Source: Bacteroidales bacterium
Lineage (GTDB): Bacteria > Bacteroidota > Bacteroidia > Bacteroidales > UBA932
NCBI GenBank assembly: GCA_012510445.1
Contig: JAAZIA010000035.1
Span: forward strand, 1-59,486
Direction: 5' to 3'
Length of the DNA stretch: 59,486 nucleotides
In this document: positions 33,484-41,110 of the stretch, piece by piece
How the letters are laid out: every line of letters starts with the position of its first letter
Numbering within the stretch: position 1 is the stretch's first letter
Translations under genes and position numbers: made by a program
Notes under the pieces: model-generated
Told to the model about the DNA's origin: nothing
The model's input: only the letters and a program-made list of their open reading frames with translations
Database searches by the model: none

Positions 33484-34773
33484 ATGAAACGGTTTTTTTC
33501 CCTTTGGATATTTCTGGCCGGATTATTTGCTGTCTCGTGCGGAACAAGCTACCAAACAGCTTCTTCTGCATACGATGATGCAAGTTATTACAGGCCGGGT
33601 GTAACTGCCCGAGTGCACCTGCTTGCAACAGCTCAGGAAGCTGAAGACTTGAAAACCAAGACACTTGAGCAAGCCGGCAAGGAAGGCACACGTGTAGAAA
33701 CAGTTTATACAGACCCGGAAGGTACTGTAGATATAGACGTAGAACCAGGTACAACGTACCTGATAATGAATACACAGGACGATTCTTACGAACGAAAATT
33801 GCAAATGTTCAGTGATGAACCGGAAGATCATTTTTCCTTAACCATCAACATGAACTTTTCAGTAGATGATTGGTATTACGGATCGTGGTACGGTCCCTGG
33901 GGACCCTGGTATAGCCCTTGGTACAGTCACTGGTATAGCCCCTGGTACGGTTACAGACCTTACTATTACTGGGGTTACCACTCCCCATGGTATTCACCTT
34001 ATTGGTACCACACATGGTGGTATTCGCCCTACTGGTATCACACCGGATGGTACTCTCACTACTGGTATCCGTCGTATTGGCATTATGACCATTATTACCC
34101 CCACTATACCACTTTCCGTGACAGAAGATCGTCTGAAAACATGGGCAGAAGTACCCAACGACGTATTGTTCCGGATAACAGGGCATCCTCATCCAATGCA
34201 ACACGTTCCGGAGGATCGTACAGAAGGGTTAACCCGCAAATAAACCAGTTGTCGGGAACCAAAGAAGAACGAGCCCGTGAGAGCGGCAGTGCAACAGAAT
34301 ACAGAAGGGTAACAAGGACAGCAAACCAATCTACCGGATCGGGAGCCGTATACAGAGAAAGAACTACCGGAACAGAATCACGTACCGGGCAGTCGGCTAC
34401 TGAAAATACGTATTACCGCAGGTCTTCCAATGTATCAAGAAGTACCACATCAACAGCTACAACTACTACAAACCCCGGGAACAGCCGCAGCTTCTACAGG
34501 GAGGGACAACGTTCTTCTACTACGGTAAATCAGCGTAACCAATCTTCCGGCACCGGCTCTTATGTGAGGCGCAGTTCCACGGCAACCGGAAGCTCAACAG
34601 CTACCAGACAAAGCAGTTCTTCCGGAGTAAGAAGTAGTTCTTCCTCATTCAGAAGCAACGTTTCTTCAGGAACAAGCTCTTCTTCTGTTTCACATTCTAC
34701 CCGTACAGGAGGGACCACGGGAAGTACGGGTACCACAAGGTCAAGCTCCGGCGGATCATACCGCAGAAGGTAA
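33484..34773 (+). CDS. Lipoprotein with Trp/Tyr-rich repeats and a Ser/Thr/Arg-rich tail
   Basis: The protein has 429 residues. The lipoprotein signal ends at the lipobox AVSC. Residues about 35-125 form a small folded domain ([13 protein letters not shown]...[14 protein letters not shown]). Residues about 128-212 are dominated by Trp, Tyr, Pro, Ser and His in units such as [15 protein letters not shown] and PYWYHTWWY. The final 210 residues are a low-complexity tail rich in Ser, Thr, Arg and Gly, with recurrent YRR(V/S) and SSS. I do not recognise a named family. Trp/Tyr-rich lipoproteins of unknown role occur in Bacteroidota. Aromatic repeats could bind glycan or pack on a membrane. A FadL-type gene follows 33 bases downstream. 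Confidence 0.75.
   Translation: MKRFFSLWIFLAGLFAVSCGTSYQTASSAYDDASYYRPGVTARVHLLATAQEAEDLKTKTLEQAGKEGTRVETVYTDPEGTVDIDVEPGTTYLIMNTQDDSYERKLQMFSDEPEDHFSLTINMNFSVDDWYYGSWYGPWGPWYSPWYSHWYSPWYGYRPYYYWGYHSPWYSPYWYHTWWYSPYWYHTGWYSHYWYPSYWHYDHYYPHYTTFRDRRSSENMGRSTQRRIVPDNRASSSNATRSGGSYRRVNPQINQLSGTKEERARESGSATEYRRVTRTANQSTGSGAVYRERTTGTESRTGQSATENTYYRRSSNVSRSTTSTATTTTNPGNSRSFYREGQRSSTTVNQRNQSSGTGSYVRRSSTATGSSTATRQSSSSGVRSSSSSFRSNVSSGTSSSSVSHSTRTGGTTGSTGTTRSSSGGSYRRR
33868..34107 (+). repeat. Trp/Tyr codon repeat region
   Basis: About 240 bases of degenerate short repeats built on TGGTA(T/C) units that code for WY-rich peptide. The copies vary at third positions, which argues for selection on the protein rather than simple recent slippage. 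Confidence 0.6.
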
Positions 34774-34806
34774 CCTTTATGAATTTATTTTGCTGACAAA
34801 AAAACA

Positions 34807-36360
34807 ATGAAAAAGTATCTGATTTTGATAGCTTTGGTAGTACCTTTTGCGCTTACAGGACAAAACGCATGGGATGCCTACCGTTATTCACAACTAAGTT
34901 ACCAGGGAACAGCCCGGTCTATGGCTTTGGGAAATGCTGTGACGGCCCTGGGAGGAGATTTTGGTTCACTGAGCCTGAACCCTGCAGCAGTAGCAGCCTA
35001 CCCTTATTCAGAATTTACCTTTACTCCGGCTTTGACCAGTCGCTTCTCTGCTGTAGACTATTTTGACGTACCTACAAATGACCGTTATTCAAGGATGGGT
35101 TTATCCCAATTTGGGTATACCGGTACGTGGAATACAGCCTACAGTCGGGGACTTATTTCACTTTCTTTTGCAGCCGGTTACAACAAAGTACAAGATTTTA
35201 CAGAGCAAACTTCTGTTAGGCTTGACGGCTCAACAACCAGTTGGCTTTCTCCCGTTGCTATAATGACAAACGGCATACCTTACCATAAGCTGGAGCAAGA
35301 AAGCGGTTATAATCCTTATTACGATTCCGGTGCTCCGTGGCTTTCCATTTTGGCGTGGAATACGTACCTGCTTGATGTGCTCCCGGGAACTGATGATCAA
35401 TACATTGGGGGAACTGAAAATCTAGACGAAGAGTACAAAGAAATTTATGTAGGCGGACTTTTGGATCAACGTTTTATCAGGGAATCCAAAGGCAGTATGG
35501 GAGACTATTCGTTTGTTTTGGGGGCCAATTTTGGCGATCGGTTTTTTTTAGGTACCGGCCTCACTTTCAGAAACATTTACTATCAGACATTTGAGAAATT
35601 TACAGAAACAGCCCAAAATTCAGATGACTTTGAAACACGAATTACAAGCTACTCTCACACTTACCAGCAAGTTACTACGGGAGCCGGATATCATTTTCAA
35701 TTGGGATTTATAGCCTTGCCCATACACAATTTGCAAGTGGCCCTGAGTGTCACAACGCCTACCTGGACTGCGTTAACAGACGAGTGGCAGCAGCGAATGA
35801 CTGCCCGTTTCTTAGATGGATACGAACACGCAGACAGCCCTTACGGCAATTACTCCTATAAAGTACGTACGCCGTGGCGTTACCGCGCAGGGTTGTCCTA
35901 CGTATTTGGTAAAGCAGGACTCATTACTTTTGACTACGAAGGGGTTGATTACAGGAGTATGCACATGGCGGCCCGGTACGACAAACTGGTCTTTGATGAC
36001 GAAAACGATGCCATTCGTCACGGTTCCGATGATTACAAATTTGGAATGTCCCATATTTTCAGGGCGGGAGGTGAGGTTAGGATGGCCAATTTTGTTATCA
36101 GAGGAGGTTACGGCTTTTACGGAGCCGGAGAAGCAAACTTGCAACACACGCATATAGCTTCGGGCGGATTGGGCATTAGAGGTAAGCAATGTTTTGCAGA
36201 CTTGGGAGTTTCGTATCGACTGAAAGAGAATAAAGATTTTGCACTTGACAATCGGGATGGCATTTTAGTACCCGAACCCGTACTTCACGAGCCCGTACTT
36301 AAGATAACTAATACCTTATCGCGTTTACGAGTAGCCTTAACCTTTGGAGTTCGTTTTTAA
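34807..36360 (+). CDS. OmpP1/FadL/TodX family outer-membrane protein
   Basis: The protein has 517 residues with a signal peptide of about 19 residues (MKKYLILIALVVPFALTGQ). The mature start NAWDAYRYSQLSYQGTARSMALGNAVTALGGDFGSLSLNPAAVA is the typical FadL-type N-terminus of Bacteroidota. It has a 14-stranded beta-barrel pattern with alternating aromatic strands and an end in LRVALTFGVRF. FadL proteins carry hydrophobic compounds across the outer membrane. The substrate of this branch is unknown. It follows the Trp/Tyr-rich lipoprotein gene by 33 bases and converges on wbqC with a 4-base gap. Confidence 0.87.
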   Translation: MKKYLILIALVVPFALTGQNAWDAYRYSQLSYQGTARSMALGNAVTALGGDFGSLSLNPAAVAAYPYSEFTFTPALTSRFSAVDYFDVPTNDRYSRMGLSQFGYTGTWNTAYSRGLISLSFAAGYNKVQDFTEQTSVRLDGSTTSWLSPVAIMTNGIPYHKLEQESGYNPYYDSGAPWLSILAWNTYLLDVLPGTDDQYIGGTENLDEEYKEIYVGGLLDQRFIRESKGSMGDYSFVLGANFGDRFFLGTGLTFRNIYYQTFEKFTETAQNSDDFETRITSYSHTYQQVTTGAGYHFQLGFIALPIHNLQVALSVTTPTWTALTDEWQQRMTARFLDGYEHADSPYGNYSYKVRTPWRYRAGLSYVFGKAGLITFDYEGVDYRSMHMAARYDKLVFDDENDAIRHGSDDYKFGMSHIFRAGGEVRMANFVIRGGYGFYGAGEANLQHTHIASGGLGIRGKQCFADLGVSYRLKENKDFALDNRDGILVPEPVLHEPVLKITNTLSRLRVALTFGVRF

Positions 36361-36364
36361 CAGA

Positions 36365-36970
36365 CTATTTTACGTCCAATACTTTCCATGATTCTGGACC
36401 TTCGTTCATAATCAGGTCCAGAATGCTTTGTTGAGGAACAAAACCCAATTTTTGAGAAAAAACTTGATAATAAGGTACAGAACGTACCCGAGGGGCTGTA
36501 TTGCGGTAATCTGTTTGACTGTAATGAGCCATGTAAGTGTCTGTTAACTTTACAGATACTTGCGCTTGCACCACTTCCAAACACCAGGTAAGAATAGACA
36601 GGTTATAGTCAAAGAGAGAAGTAGGTTGGGTGCGTGTATAAAACGGCCTTATTTCATCTTTGTAATACTCATAGTAAGGAGAAGAACTGTAAGCAGATTC
36701 TATGGCCAACCAATGATTACGCTGCCAATCCTGTGATAAATCCAGCATAACATCGCGAATGGGCGTTTTGCTTCCTCGTTTGCGTTTTACAGGAACAATA
36801 AGCCACTGCGGTCCGTTAGCCCCGCAAATGGAACACCTGTTGCGAACGGTCTGCTTTGTATAATGTTCATGTTGCTCAACAATCCAATTTCCGTAAGGAT
36901 ACACTACAGAGAAAAAAGCCAGCGGAGGCCAGTAGGCCGTAGGGAACCAAGCTGTTTTTCGTTCATTCAT
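36365..36970 (-). CDS. wbqC: WbqC family protein
   Basis: The protein has 201 residues. The segments FPTAYWPPLAFFSVV, YTKQTVRNRCSICGANGPQWLIVPV, HWLAIESAYSSSPYYEYYKDEI and SIVDYN-like LFDYNLSILTW fit the WbqC family, linked to O-antigen or other surface polysaccharide genes. The molecular activity of the family is not known to me. The gene overlaps lpxA by 8 bases and is the last of the lpxD-lpxC-lpxA-wbqC run. Confidence 0.85.
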   Translation of the reverse strand: MNERKTAWFPTAYWPPLAFFSVVYPYGNWIVEQHEHYTKQTVRNRCSICGANGPQWLIVPVKRKRGSKTPIRDVMLDLSQDWQRNHWLAIESAYSSSPYYEYYKDEIRPFYTRTQPTSLFDYNLSILTWCLEVVQAQVSVKLTDTYMAHYSQTDYRNTAPRVRSVPYYQVFSQKLGFVPQQSILDLIMNEGPESWKVLDVK

Positions 36971-37763
36971 TATCCGATATGTTTATCCTGTGTGGGATGA
37001 TTCCGCGTTGTGAAGACCGGATAAAAGATAAGATGATATTTTGCTCCACAGAAGGTTCCAGCACCTCTTCCACTTTACGACAAGCATCGCTCACATTTAG
37101 GCCTATTTGGTAAATGATCCTGTACACATCACGTATTCTTTCAATCTGTATCGGTGTAAAGCCATTCCTACGCAAACCGATGATATTTACTCCTCCAAAG
37201 CTTAGCGGATTGCGACCGGCCAACACGTAAGGAGGAACATCTTTTCTTATCAGGGATCCTCCCGCAACCATAGCGTACGTACCAATACGTGTAAATTGAT
37301 GCGCCACAGAAGCTCCTCCAACAATAGCATAAGCATCTATGCAAGCCTCTCCTGCCAGACCTACATAAGAAGTTAAGATTACGTTCTGTTTTATGTGACA
37401 GTCATGAGCCACGTGCACATAGCTCATAATTAGGCAGTTATTGTCAATTTTTGTAATTCCCTTACCGCTGGCACGCGTTCCTCTGTTAATGGTAGCATAT
37501 TCACGTATGGTCACGTTGTCTCCTATCTCTACATACGATACTTCGCCGGCAAATTTTAAATCTTGTGGTTCGGCACCAATAACGGCACCGGGAAAAATTT
37601 TGCAGTTAGAGCCAATGCGCACATAGTCCATAATAGTGACATTGGAACCAATGACCGTTCCTTCTCCAATTTCCACATGTTCAGCAATGGTGGTAAAAGG
37701 TCCCACCTCTACCCCTTGAGCTAGTTTTGCCCTGGGGTGTATTACGTTAAGTTTTTGTTTCAT
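36963..37763 (-). CDS. lpxA: UDP-N-acetylglucosamine acyltransferase
   Basis: The protein has 266 residues. It catalyses the first step of lipid A synthesis, moving a 3-hydroxyacyl chain from ACP to UDP-GlcNAc in the cytoplasm. The left-handed beta-helix is built of hexapeptides (for example VEIGEGTVIGSNVTIMDYVRIGSNCKI). The catalytic His is in YVHVAHDCHI. The C-terminal helical part begins about residue 195 (GLRRNGFTPIQIERI). The start codon lies inside the 3' end of lpxC (17-base overlap), which implies translational coupling. Confidence 0.96.
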   Translation of the reverse strand: MKQKLNVIHPRAKLAQGVEVGPFTTIAEHVEIGEGTVIGSNVTIMDYVRIGSNCKIFPGAVIGAEPQDLKFAGEVSYVEIGDNVTIREYATINRGTRASGKGITKIDNNCLIMSYVHVAHDCHIKQNVILTSYVGLAGEACIDAYAIVGGASVAHQFTRIGTYAMVAGGSLIRKDVPPYVLAGRNPLSFGGVNIIGLRRNGFTPIQIERIRDVYRIIYQIGLNVSDACRKVEEVLEPSVEQNIILSFIRSSQRGIIPHRINISDNE

Positions 37764-38691
37764 TCCTGTTGGGTAAACATTGGTTTTTTATCATCCGGGC
37801 TACAGCAACGTTGGCTTTGTGTCCTGGCTTGTATGCACAAACAGAGGCACAAATACGCTTGCCGGCCAACATAAGATCTCCTATCAAATCTACCGCTTTG
37901 TGCCGGGCACATTCATTAGGAAAACGCAATCCTTCCTTGTTAATATATCCCACATCCGGTATGATACCGGGTTGTTTATACATAGTACGCAACCATTCCA
38001 TATCTTCTTCACTCACTTTTTTTTCAGCAATAACCAAGGCGTTGTCCAGATGGCCTCCCTGTACCAGTCCTTTTTTAAAAAGAGGAAGTATCTGATCAAG
38101 AAAGACAAACGTCCTGGCCGGAGCCAATTCTTTTATAAAATCCGTTTCTGCTGAACAAGTATATTCTTGTCTGCCTACTACATCGGAAGAGAAATCGATA
38201 CATAACGAAAGTGAAAAATCCTCTGCCGGTTCTACTTTAATAAACGTTCCTGAATTTTTCTCTTCGTAGATTATAGGAGTTTTCGGGCGAAAATAATCTA
38301 TTTCTTCCTGCTGTTCTACTATTCCTACATGGTGTATGGCCTGTGCAAAAGGCAATGCACTGCCATCCAATACCGGGACCTCGGGGCCGTTTAGAGAAAT
38401 ACAAACATTATCAATACCCATTCCATAGAAAGCAGCCATCAGATGTTCAACAGTACTCACCTGCACATGCTCATGCTCATGCTCATGCCCATGCCCCAGC
38501 ACCGTACTCCTGTCTGTATTGACTACGTATGAAGCTAAAGCAGGAAGTACAGGTTGCCCCGGTATGTCTGTTCGTTTAAAGCAAATCCCGGCTCCTTCCG
38601 GTGCTGGTTCAACGACCATCTTAACCTGTCTACCGGTATGCAAACCCGTTCCCTCGAATGTAATTTTCTTTCGGATGGTTTGCTGTTTCAT
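37747..38691 (-). CDS. lpxC: UDP-3-O-acyl-N-acetylglucosamine deacetylase without fused FabZ domain
   Basis: The protein has 314 residues. It is the committed zinc-dependent deacetylase of lipid A synthesis. Zinc ligands and catalytic residues are visible: VEH (Glu 82, His 83), ARHKAVD (His 264, Asp 268) and KPGHKANV (His 291). Bacteroidota LpxC is normally a fusion of about 460 residues with a FabZ dehydratase at its C-terminus; this one stops at RNETKT and has no FabZ. A His-Glu run (residues 67-75) is inserted just before the zinc-binding VEH. The 5' end overlaps lpxD by 4 bases (ATGA), the 3' end overlaps lpxA by 17. Confidence 0.95.
   Translation of the reverse strand: MKQQTIRKKITFEGTGLHTGRQVKMVVEPAPEGAGICFKRTDIPGQPVLPALASYVVNTDRSTVLGHGHEHEHEHVQVSTVEHLMAAFYGMGIDNVCISLNGPEVPVLDGSALPFAQAIHHVGIVEQQEEIDYFRPKTPIIYEEKNSGTFIKVEPAEDFSLSLCIDFSSDVVGRQEYTCSAETDFIKELAPARTFVFLDQILPLFKKGLVQGGHLDNALVIAEKKVSEEDMEWLRTMYKQPGIIPDVGYINKEGLRFPNECARHKAVDLIGDLMLAGKRICASVCAYKPGHKANVAVARMIKNQCLPNRNETKT
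38466..38495 (-). repeat. Hexanucleotide repeat inside lpxC
   Basis: Five tandem units of CATGCT/CATGCC (plus-strand reading) coding for alternating His with Glu or Gly. The unit length is 6, so copy-number change by slippage would add or remove two residues without a frameshift. Confidence 0.8.
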
Positions 38692-39677
38692 GGTTTCTTT
38701 TTCCCCGATTTTCTAAAAAGAGCATAGGCTCTCATGTACGTTTTATGGTCTATGGCAGGCATCCCCAATAGTGCCGTTCCTTCTTCTTTTACAGAACCTA
38801 TAACGGCTGCCTGCGCACCTACTTTTGTCCCATGTGCTATGGTCAAATGACCTGCAAAACCGGCTTGTCCACCTACCATACAACGTTCGCCAAGCTGTGT
38901 AGATCCGGCAATCCCTGATTGAGCTGCCATGACCGTATGCGCACCTACCTCTACATTGTGGGCAATCTGAATGAGGTTATCCAACTTGACTCCCTTCCGT
39001 ATGATGGTAGACCCCATGGTAGCTCTGTCAATAACGGTATTCGCTCCAATTTCCACCTGGTCTTCTATGACTACGTTTCCTGTCTGAGGAATTTTCATAT
39101 ACGTACCGTCCTGTGTAGGGGCAAAACCAAACCCGTCAGAACCAATCACAGCGTTGGCATGAATAATACAATGCTCTCCTATAACACAATGATCATACAC
39201 TTTCACCCCGGGATAAAGGGTGGTTCCTGCCCCAATTTTTACATGTTCTCCAATATAAACTTGCGGATAAATTTGAGCACCGTTTCCTACCACGGCACGC
39301 TTGCCAATGTAACTGTGAGCCCCAATATATACTCTTCTTCCTATGGTGGCTTTGCGCGACACACAATGTGGAAACTCCCAGCCTTTTTTTCTTTTGGCTG
39401 TAGAAAACATACCTATGAGCAAAGCAACTGCTGTATAGGCATCATCTACCTTAATAAGTGTAGTTTTCACTTTTTCTTTAGGAGAAAAATCTCTATTTAC
39501 CAAAACAACGGAAGCTTTTGTTTTGTATAAGTATTTTTCATATTTCATATTGGCAAGAAAGCAGGCTGCACCTTTTTTTCCAAACTCAATACGGGCAACG
39601 TTTGTCACTCTTACGTGAGGGTCCCCAACTACTTGTCCATGTAGCTGGTCTGCTATCATTTGGGCTGTAAGTTCCAT
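38688..39677 (-). CDS. lpxD: UDP-3-O-acylglucosamine N-acyltransferase
   Basis: The protein has 329 residues from the ATG at 39677; the longer frame to 39743 adds only residues that do not fit the family. It performs the second acylation of lipid A synthesis. The N-terminal domain (about 1-100) begins [19 protein letters not shown]. It is followed by the left-handed beta-helix with IVDx-type hexapeptides, [24 protein letters not shown] and the catalytic-His region [15 protein letters not shown]. The gene leads lpxD-lpxC-lpxA-wbqC. A near-consensus minus-strand promoter (TTTG, 20 bases, GAAATTTG at 39706-39713) lies before it. Confidence 0.95.
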   Translation of the reverse strand: MELTAQMIADQLHGQVVGDPHVRVTNVARIEFGKKGAACFLANMKYEKYLYKTKASVVLVNRDFSPKEKVKTTLIKVDDAYTAVALLIGMFSTAKRKKGWEFPHCVSRKATIGRRVYIGAHSYIGKRAVVGNGAQIYPQVYIGEHVKIGAGTTLYPGVKVYDHCVIGEHCIIHANAVIGSDGFGFAPTQDGTYMKIPQTGNVVIEDQVEIGANTVIDRATMGSTIIRKGVKLDNLIQIAHNVEVGAHTVMAAQSGIAGSTQLGERCMVGGQAGFAGHLTIAHGTKVGAQAAVIGSVKEEGTALLGMPAIDHKTYMRAYALFRKSGKKKP

Positions 39678-39749
39678 AGTATTATCAGGTATTCTTTTGT
39701 TCAGGCAAATTTCGTTCCAATAATGAAATATTGCAAATCCCAAAATAAA

Positions 39750-39781
39750 TTTGTTAAGAATCAGTAAAATAATTAAATTTG
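39750..39781 (+). promoter_or_regulatory. Promoter for nusA-infB
   Basis: TTTG (39750-39753), a 20-base spacer and TAAATTTG (39774-39781) match the Bacteroidota promoter fully. The predicted transcript start is near 39787, giving a leader of about 64 bases that contains the hairpin at 39803-39826. Confidence 0.72.
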
Positions 39782-39802
39782 CCCCCGATTAGGAACACGT
39801 GC

Positions 39803-39826
39803 AAGAGGACCTTGGTCCTCTTTTTT
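39803..39826 (+). terminator. Intrinsic-terminator hairpin in the nusA leader (putative attenuator)
   Basis: AAGAGGAC pairs with GTCCTCTT around a CTTG loop and is followed by a T-run (39819-39826). It lies between the promoter and the nusA start, in a divergent intergenic region, so no upstream gene needs it. It is best read as a leader attenuator of nusA-infB. Confidence 0.7.
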
Positions 39827-39850
39827 ATTACAAATAATAAATTACCCAAA

Positions 39851-41095
39851 ATGGAAGGTTTAAATCTAATCGGCACATTTGCCGAATTCAAGGAATTGAA
39901 GAACATAGACCGCCCAACCATGATGAGCGTCCTGGAAGATGTTTTCCGGTCCCAACTTGCAAAAATGTATGGGAATACAGATAATTTTGATATTATAATC
40001 AATATTGACAAAGGGGATTTTGAAATCTGGAGAAATAGGGAAGTTGTTGATAATGTAGAAGATCCCAACACACAAGTTTCCCTTGCCGAGGTTAAGAAAA
40101 TTGACGACAGCTACGAGGTGGGAGAATCTTATACAGAAGAAGTAAAGTTGTCTGAATTTGGACGACGTGGGATTTTAACACTCAGGCAAAACCTTGCAGG
40201 CAGGATTTTAGACATTGAAAAGGCTAACGTGTATGCAAAATACATGGAACGAATTGGTGAAATTGTTGTAGGAGAAGTATATCAAGTTTGGAAAAAAGAA
40301 GTCTTGGTTTTAGACGAAGAAGGAAGTGAGCTTATTCTCCCTAAATCAGAGCAAATCCCCAGTGATTACTTTAGAAAAGGAGATACTGTCAGGGCTATTG
40401 TATCTTCTGTTGAGATGAGGAACAACATTCCTCTCATTATTTTATCCCGCACTTCACCCAAATTTTTAGAAAGGCTTTTTGAACAAGATGTACCGGAAAT
40501 ATACGACGGGCTCATTACCATCAAAAAAATTGTTCGTATTCCCGGGGAGCGTGCCAAAGTGGCCGTAGAATCTTACGACGACCGTATAGATCCCGTAGGC
40601 GCTTGCGTAGGGGTAAAAGGTTCCCGTATCCATGGAATTGTTAGGGAGTTGAGAAACGAAAACATTGATATCATCAATTGGACAACCAATCCTCAATTGC
40701 TTATTCAAAGAGCATTGAGTCCTGCTAAAATTACTTCTATCCGGATCAACGAAGAAGAAAAACGTGTGGGAGTATACCTAAAACCGGGTGAGGTCTCTTT
40801 AGCCATTGGTAAAGGAGGGTCTAACATCAAACTGGCAGGTATGCTCATTGGATACGAAATAGACGTTTTCAGAGAAGTTGATGAAGACGAAGAAGACGTT
40901 ATGCTGGATGAATTTAATGATGAAATTGATCAGTGGATCATTGACTCGCTCAAACAGATTGGTTGCGATACAGCCAAAAGTGTACTGGCTATACCTATAC
41001 CGGAACTGGTGAGAAGAGCAGACCTGGAAGAAGAAACTGTAGCGGAAGTTATCCGCATTCTTCGTTCAGAATTTGAAAACGATACAACAGACTAG
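39851..41095 (+). CDS. nusA: Transcription termination/antitermination factor NusA
   Basis: The protein has 414 residues from the ATG at 39851; upstream codons in frame run through the leader hairpin and are not used. The N-terminal RNA-polymerase-binding domain is at about 1-125 (EGLNLIGTFAEFKELKNIDRP). The S1 domain is at about 130-200 and two KH domains are at about 220-345 (VGACVGVKGSRIHGIVRELRNENIDII, PGEVSLAIGKGGSNIKLA). A short acidic C-terminal part follows. NusA promotes pausing and intrinsic termination and acts with infB. In most Bacteroidota rimP precedes nusA; here lpxD is divergent instead. Confidence 0.95.
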   Translation: MEGLNLIGTFAEFKELKNIDRPTMMSVLEDVFRSQLAKMYGNTDNFDIIINIDKGDFEIWRNREVVDNVEDPNTQVSLAEVKKIDDSYEVGESYTEEVKLSEFGRRGILTLRQNLAGRILDIEKANVYAKYMERIGEIVVGEVYQVWKKEVLVLDEEGSELILPKSEQIPSDYFRKGDTVRAIVSSVEMRNNIPLIILSRTSPKFLERLFEQDVPEIYDGLITIKKIVRIPGERAKVAVESYDDRIDPVGACVGVKGSRIHGIVRELRNENIDIINWTTNPQLLIQRALSPAKITSIRINEEEKRVGVYLKPGEVSLAIGKGGSNIKLAGMLIGYEIDVFREVDEDEEDVMLDEFNDEIDQWIIDSLKQIGCDTAKSVLAIPIPELVRRADLEEETVAEVIRILRSEFENDTTD

Positions 41096-41110
41096 AATAA
41101 GAAATAATAT

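Noticed and set aside
33389-33775. An N-terminal extension of proS of 129 codons.
   Set aside because: It would cover the divergent promoters and the 5' end of the Trp/Tyr-rich lipoprotein gene; ProS proteins start at [15 protein letters not shown].
38919-39530. A 203-codon open frame antisense to lpxD.
   Set aside because: The opposite strand encodes an intact LpxD with all hexapeptide repeats; this frame has no domain or start signal.
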